Assembly (NCBI GenBank): GCA_905236955.1
Contig: CAJOQW010000179.1
Coordinates: 1 to 7,241, forward strand
Source: an uncultured Bacteroidales bacterium
Lineage (GTDB): Bacteria > Bacteroidota > Bacteroidia > Bacteroidales > UBA932
Length of the DNA stretch: 7,241 nt
Direction of reading: 5' to 3'
Part shown: one piece after another, positions 4,826 to 7,241 of the stretch
How positions within the stretch are numbered: position 1 is the stretch's first letter
How the letters are laid out: the number at the start of each line of letters is the position of its first letter
The notes under the pieces: model-generated
Databases searched by the model: none
What the model was told of the DNA's origin: nothing
What the model saw: the letters and a program-made list of their open reading frames with translations, nothing else
Position numbers and translations under genes: made by a program

Positions 4826-7035
4826 TACAGGTACTGAAATTCGGAGGATCCTCGGTCGCCGATGCGACGGCGATGTCGCGCGTGCTCGACATTGTCGGCG
4901 AAGCCGCCGGTAAAGGACGTGTGGTGCTGGTAAGTTCGGCTATAAAAGGGTGCACCGACGAACTGCTGGCTCTGGCAAGGCTCGCCAGGGAGCAGCATGT
5001 GGAGACCCTGGCCGGACAGGCAGCGCACGAGGATGAAGCCGCACTGCGGTTCGCGGAAAAGGTGAGGGACCTCAAGGCCCGTCATCTGGCAATAATCCGG
5101 CGGCTCTTCACCGGCGCCGAAAGGCAAGCCGCCGAAGAGGAATGTCATGGCCTGTTTGCCGAAATGGCCTCGGCTCCCGCCGAAGAAATGGTTACTTTCG
5201 GGGAGATATTCTCCACGCGCATCCTTGCCCGCAAACTGGCCTGCGACGGGGTGATGACCAAGTGGCTGGACTCCCGGATCCTCGTCATCAAAGACCACAA
5301 AGACCTTACTTACAGCAACATATCGGCCCAGGTGGCACTTGAGCCCATTGTGGAAGTATTCGTGGCGCCGGGATTCATCGCCAGCACTTATGAGGGCGTG
5401 CACACCACCCTGGGGCGAGGCGGTTCCGACCTCAGCGCATCCATATACGCCGCGGCCCTCCATGCAGACAGCCTGCAGATCTGGACCGACGTCCCCGGCA
5501 TCATGACGGCCAATCCCAGGGACGTCCCTTCGGCCGTTACAGTGCCGGTCATGAGCTACAGGGCCGCACTCGACATGGCTTCGCACGGGGCGAAGGTGCT
5601 TTACGCTCCCTCCGTGCGGCCCGCCATGGAAGCCGGGATAGCCATCAACGTACGGAACACCTTCCAGCCCGGGCATCCGGGCACTGTGGTGGATTCCAGC
5701 AGGGGAAGCGGCTGGGTGGGGGTGGCCTCCACGGCGGACAAGACTGCCGGCGAATCGCTCATCTGCCTTGTGGGGGAAAGCCCGGGGGACGGAAAAGCCG
5801 CATGCAGCCGGATGGAGAACTGCCTCAGGCAGGCAGGCATCTCCCCCCTGGGCAGTTCCTCGGACGGCACGAACGTTTACGTGACGGTTAAACTGTCGGT
5901 TGAGAACCAGGCCCTCTGCGCAATCCACCGCGAGTTCTTCGAAACCGCCCCGCAAACCACCGTCAACCTGTATATGGCAGGATACGGCGCAGTGGGGAAA
6001 GCTTTTGTCGAACTTCTGGGGAAAAATGGGGAGAACATTTCAAAACGCAGCGGCAAAGTGCTGAAGCTCACAGGTATAGCCAACAGCTCCCGCTTCATCT
6101 TGGACAATGCCGGTATTCCTCTCGACAAGGTTGGTGAGCTCCTTGGGGACAGCCCCGCCACGACCGGCGCCGACGAGACCGCACGCGATTTCGCGGCGGC
6201 CGTCAAAGCGTCCGCCCCGCGCCGCAGCGTATTCCTCGACCTTACCGACAGCGAGACCATCTACAGGGAATTCACCGGGTTACTGCGCGAAGGCATCAAC
6301 ATAGTAACCTCGAACCGCCGTTCGATGGCGGTTCCGTTCGTGGAATATGCCGCCATCAAGACGGCAGCTGCGGAAAACGGCTGTTTCGTACGCTACGAGA
6401 CCACCGTCGGCAGCGCCCTGCCCCTTCTGGACAGCATCAACCGCAGCGCGAATGCCGGGGAGGAGATCCTGGGCATCGAGGCGGTGGTGAGCTGCACCCT
6501 CAACCGCATCCTGAGTTCCTATGCCCGTTATCCGGGCAGTTTCGCCCAGACGGTGAGGCGCACCCAGGAGGAAGGCCTCACCGAGGAGGACCCGAGGCAG
6601 GACCTTGCCGGAAAGGATGCCCTGCGCAAGCTCCTCATCCTTGCAAGGGAGGCGGGAGTTCCGCTGGAAGCCTCTGACGTGGAGATAGTCCCGGCTGTTC
6701 CCGAAGAGCTCATGACCCTGCCTCTGGAAGACTTCTATCGCAGGCTCGAAGAGATGGAGCCCGTGTTCGACGCAGCCGAGAAGGCCGCCGCCAGGTCGCA
6801 GTGCCGGCAGAGGTACATAGCCACCCTGGTCAAGGATCAGTCTTCACCACTGGGTTACAGGGCCACGATAGCGGTGCGCAACGTGCCCCGCAACCATCCG
6901 GCATTCAGGATCCTGGGTACCGAAAACGCCATAATCCTGAAAAGTGCATATCATCCCTATCCCCTTGTGATACAAGGTGCCGGAGAAGGAGCGCAGATGG
7001 CGGCAGGCAGCGTACTCAACGAAATTCTGCGATAA
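4822..7035 (+). CDS. thrA: Bifunctional aspartate kinase / homoserine dehydrogenase I
   Basis: This 737-residue enzyme carries out steps 1 and 3 of the aspartate pathway to threonine and methionine: phosphorylation of aspartate, and reduction of aspartate semialdehyde to homoserine. The kinase domain (about 1-290) shows KFGGSS at 6-11, G127-E128, TTLGRGGSD at 195-203 and the closing NTFQPGHPGT. The dehydrogenase domain (about 381-737) begins with the nucleotide-binding G387-x-G389-x-x-G392 and has ETTVGSALP, E588, D594, D599 and catalytic K603. The linking region (291-378) is only about 88 residues, roughly half that of E. coli ThrA (820 residues in total), so one of the two ACT-like repeats seems to be missing. 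NRR (498-500) replaces the usual NKK, and SCT (557-559) the usual SGT. The start is fixed by the invariant KFGG five residues later and overlaps the preceding stop as ATGA. Confidence 0.95.
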   Translation: MIQVLKFGGSSVADATAMSRVLDIVGEAAGKGRVVLVSSAIKGCTDELLALARLAREQHVETLAGQAAHEDEAALRFAEKVRDLKARHLAIIRRLFTGAERQAAEEECHGLFAEMASAPAEEMVTFGEIFSTRILARKLACDGVMTKWLDSRILVIKDHKDLTYSNISAQVALEPIVEVFVAPGFIASTYEGVHTTLGRGGSDLSASIYAAALHADSLQIWTDVPGIMTANPRDVPSAVTVPVMSYRAALDMASHGAKVLYAPSVRPAMEAGIAINVRNTFQPGHPGTVVDSSRGSGWVGVASTADKTAGESLICLVGESPGDGKAACSRMENCLRQAGISPLGSSSDGTNVYVTVKLSVENQALCAIHREFFETAPQTTVNLYMAGYGAVGKAFVELLGKNGENISKRSGKVLKLTGIANSSRFILDNAGIPLDKVGELLGDSPATTGADETARDFAAAVKASAPRRSVFLDLTDSETIYREFTGLLREGINIVTSNRRSMAVPFVEYAAIKTAAAENGCFVRYETTVGSALPLLDSINRSANAGEEILGIEAVVSCTLNRILSSYARYPGSFAQTVRRTQEEGLTEEDPRQDLAGKDALRKLLILAREAGVPLEASDVEIVPAVPEELMTLPLEDFYRRLEEMEPVFDAAEKAAARSQCRQRYIATLVKDQSSPLGYRATIAVRNVPRNHPAFRILGTENAIILKSAYHPYPLVIQGAGEGAQMAAGSVLNEILR

Positions 7036-7049
7036 TTGGGAATAATTGT

Positions 7050-7057
7050 TATTTTTG
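7050..7057 (+). promoter_or_regulatory. Bacteroidota -7 box upstream of asd
   Basis: TATTTTTG is a perfect TAnnTTTG match in the 48-base, AT-rich gap between thrA and asd. No clear TTG stands at the expected -33 distance; CTG at 7027-7029 is the nearest. Transcription would start near 7062 and leave a leader of about 20 bases containing AGAAGG at 7073-7078, five bases before the ATG. This suggests asd can be expressed separately from thrA. Confidence 0.45.
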
Positions 7058-7083
7058 TTTGGATCAATTTACAGAAGGTTGTC

Positions 7084-7241
7084 ATGAAAGTAGCAGTCGT
7101 CGGGGCGACAGGCCTCGTTGGAACAAGGATGCTGCAGCTTCTGGAAGAGAAGGACTTCCCCGTGACGGAGCTGCTTCCCGTAGCATCTGCCAGGTCGGTA
7201 GGCCGCAAGGTCGCCTTCCGCGGCAAGGAATGGACGGTGAT
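7084..7241 (+). CDS. asd: Aspartate-semialdehyde dehydrogenase, N-terminal part (3' end outside window)
   Basis: The first 52 codons of a gene running off the right edge. The protein begins MKVAVVGATGLVGTRMLQLL, the NADP-binding Rossmann start of aspartate-semialdehyde dehydrogenase with G7-x-x-G10-x-x-G13. It continues with the family pattern FPVTELLPVASARSVGRKV, in which the serine/arginine-rich loop contacts the cofactor phosphate. The enzyme reduces aspartyl phosphate made by the ThrA kinase domain to the semialdehyde used by the ThrA dehydrogenase domain and by lysine synthesis. The active-site cysteine lies beyond the window. The start is supported by AGAAGG five bases upstream, one of the few Shine-Dalgarno-like sites here, and by family homology beginning at the methionine. 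Confidence 0.93.
   Translation, partial: MKVAVVGATGLVGTRMLQLLEEKDFPVTELLPVASARSVGRKVAFRGKEWTV

Noticed and set aside
4789..5955. 388-codon open frame on the minus strand
   Set aside because: It is antisense to the thrA kinase and ACT regions, with no domain features and no supporting start context.
7036..7083. Intrinsic terminator or threonine/lysine leader peptide between thrA and asd
   Set aside because: The 48-base gap has no GC-rich hairpin with a T run and no small open frame rich in Thr, Ile or Lys; the AT-rich sequence is better explained by the -7 box.

Overview
The window looks like ordinary chromosomal DNA from a Bacteroidota member, most likely a GC-rich, anaerobic Bacteroidales species. 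Three things point there: a Bacteroidota-type lipoprotein alkaline phosphatase, perfect or near-perfect TAnnTTTG -7 boxes close upstream of start codons with little Shine-Dalgarno signal, and a classical rubrerythrin as the oxidative-stress protein. Genes are tightly packed, and no stretch longer than about 60 bases lies outside a gene. I see no RNA gene, CRISPR array, insertion sequence or phage element.

Layout: (1) 1-500, plus strand, the C-terminal end of a GH51 alpha-L-arabinofuranosidase (plant polysaccharide breakdown). (2) 497-1039, minus, rubrerythrin, whose stop codon interlocks with the GH51 stop and which has its own promoter. (3) 1064-2758, minus, a lipoprotein alkaline phosphatase overlapping by ATGA with (4) 2755-4515, minus, a Uup-like ABC-F ATPase. 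(5) After a short divergent promoter region, 4577-4825, plus, an 82-residue GNAT acetyltransferase that keeps both family ends but lacks the middle. (6) 4822-7035, plus, bifunctional aspartate kinase/homoserine dehydrogenase (ThrA), ATGA-coupled to the GNAT remnant. (7) 7084 to the window end, plus, the start of aspartate-semialdehyde dehydrogenase (Asd).

ThrA and Asd together carry out the first three steps from aspartate to homoserine: kinase domain, then Asd, then dehydrogenase domain. The other genes are not functionally linked to them in any obvious way. The points most worth a second look are the internally deleted but in-frame GNAT gene, the shortened regulatory (ACT) region of ThrA, two active-site substitutions in its dehydrogenase half, and promoter boxes so close to start codons that rubrerythrin, the ABC-F gene and the GNAT gene may have leaderless or nearly leaderless messages. 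I did not find a convincing undescribed multi-gene system.
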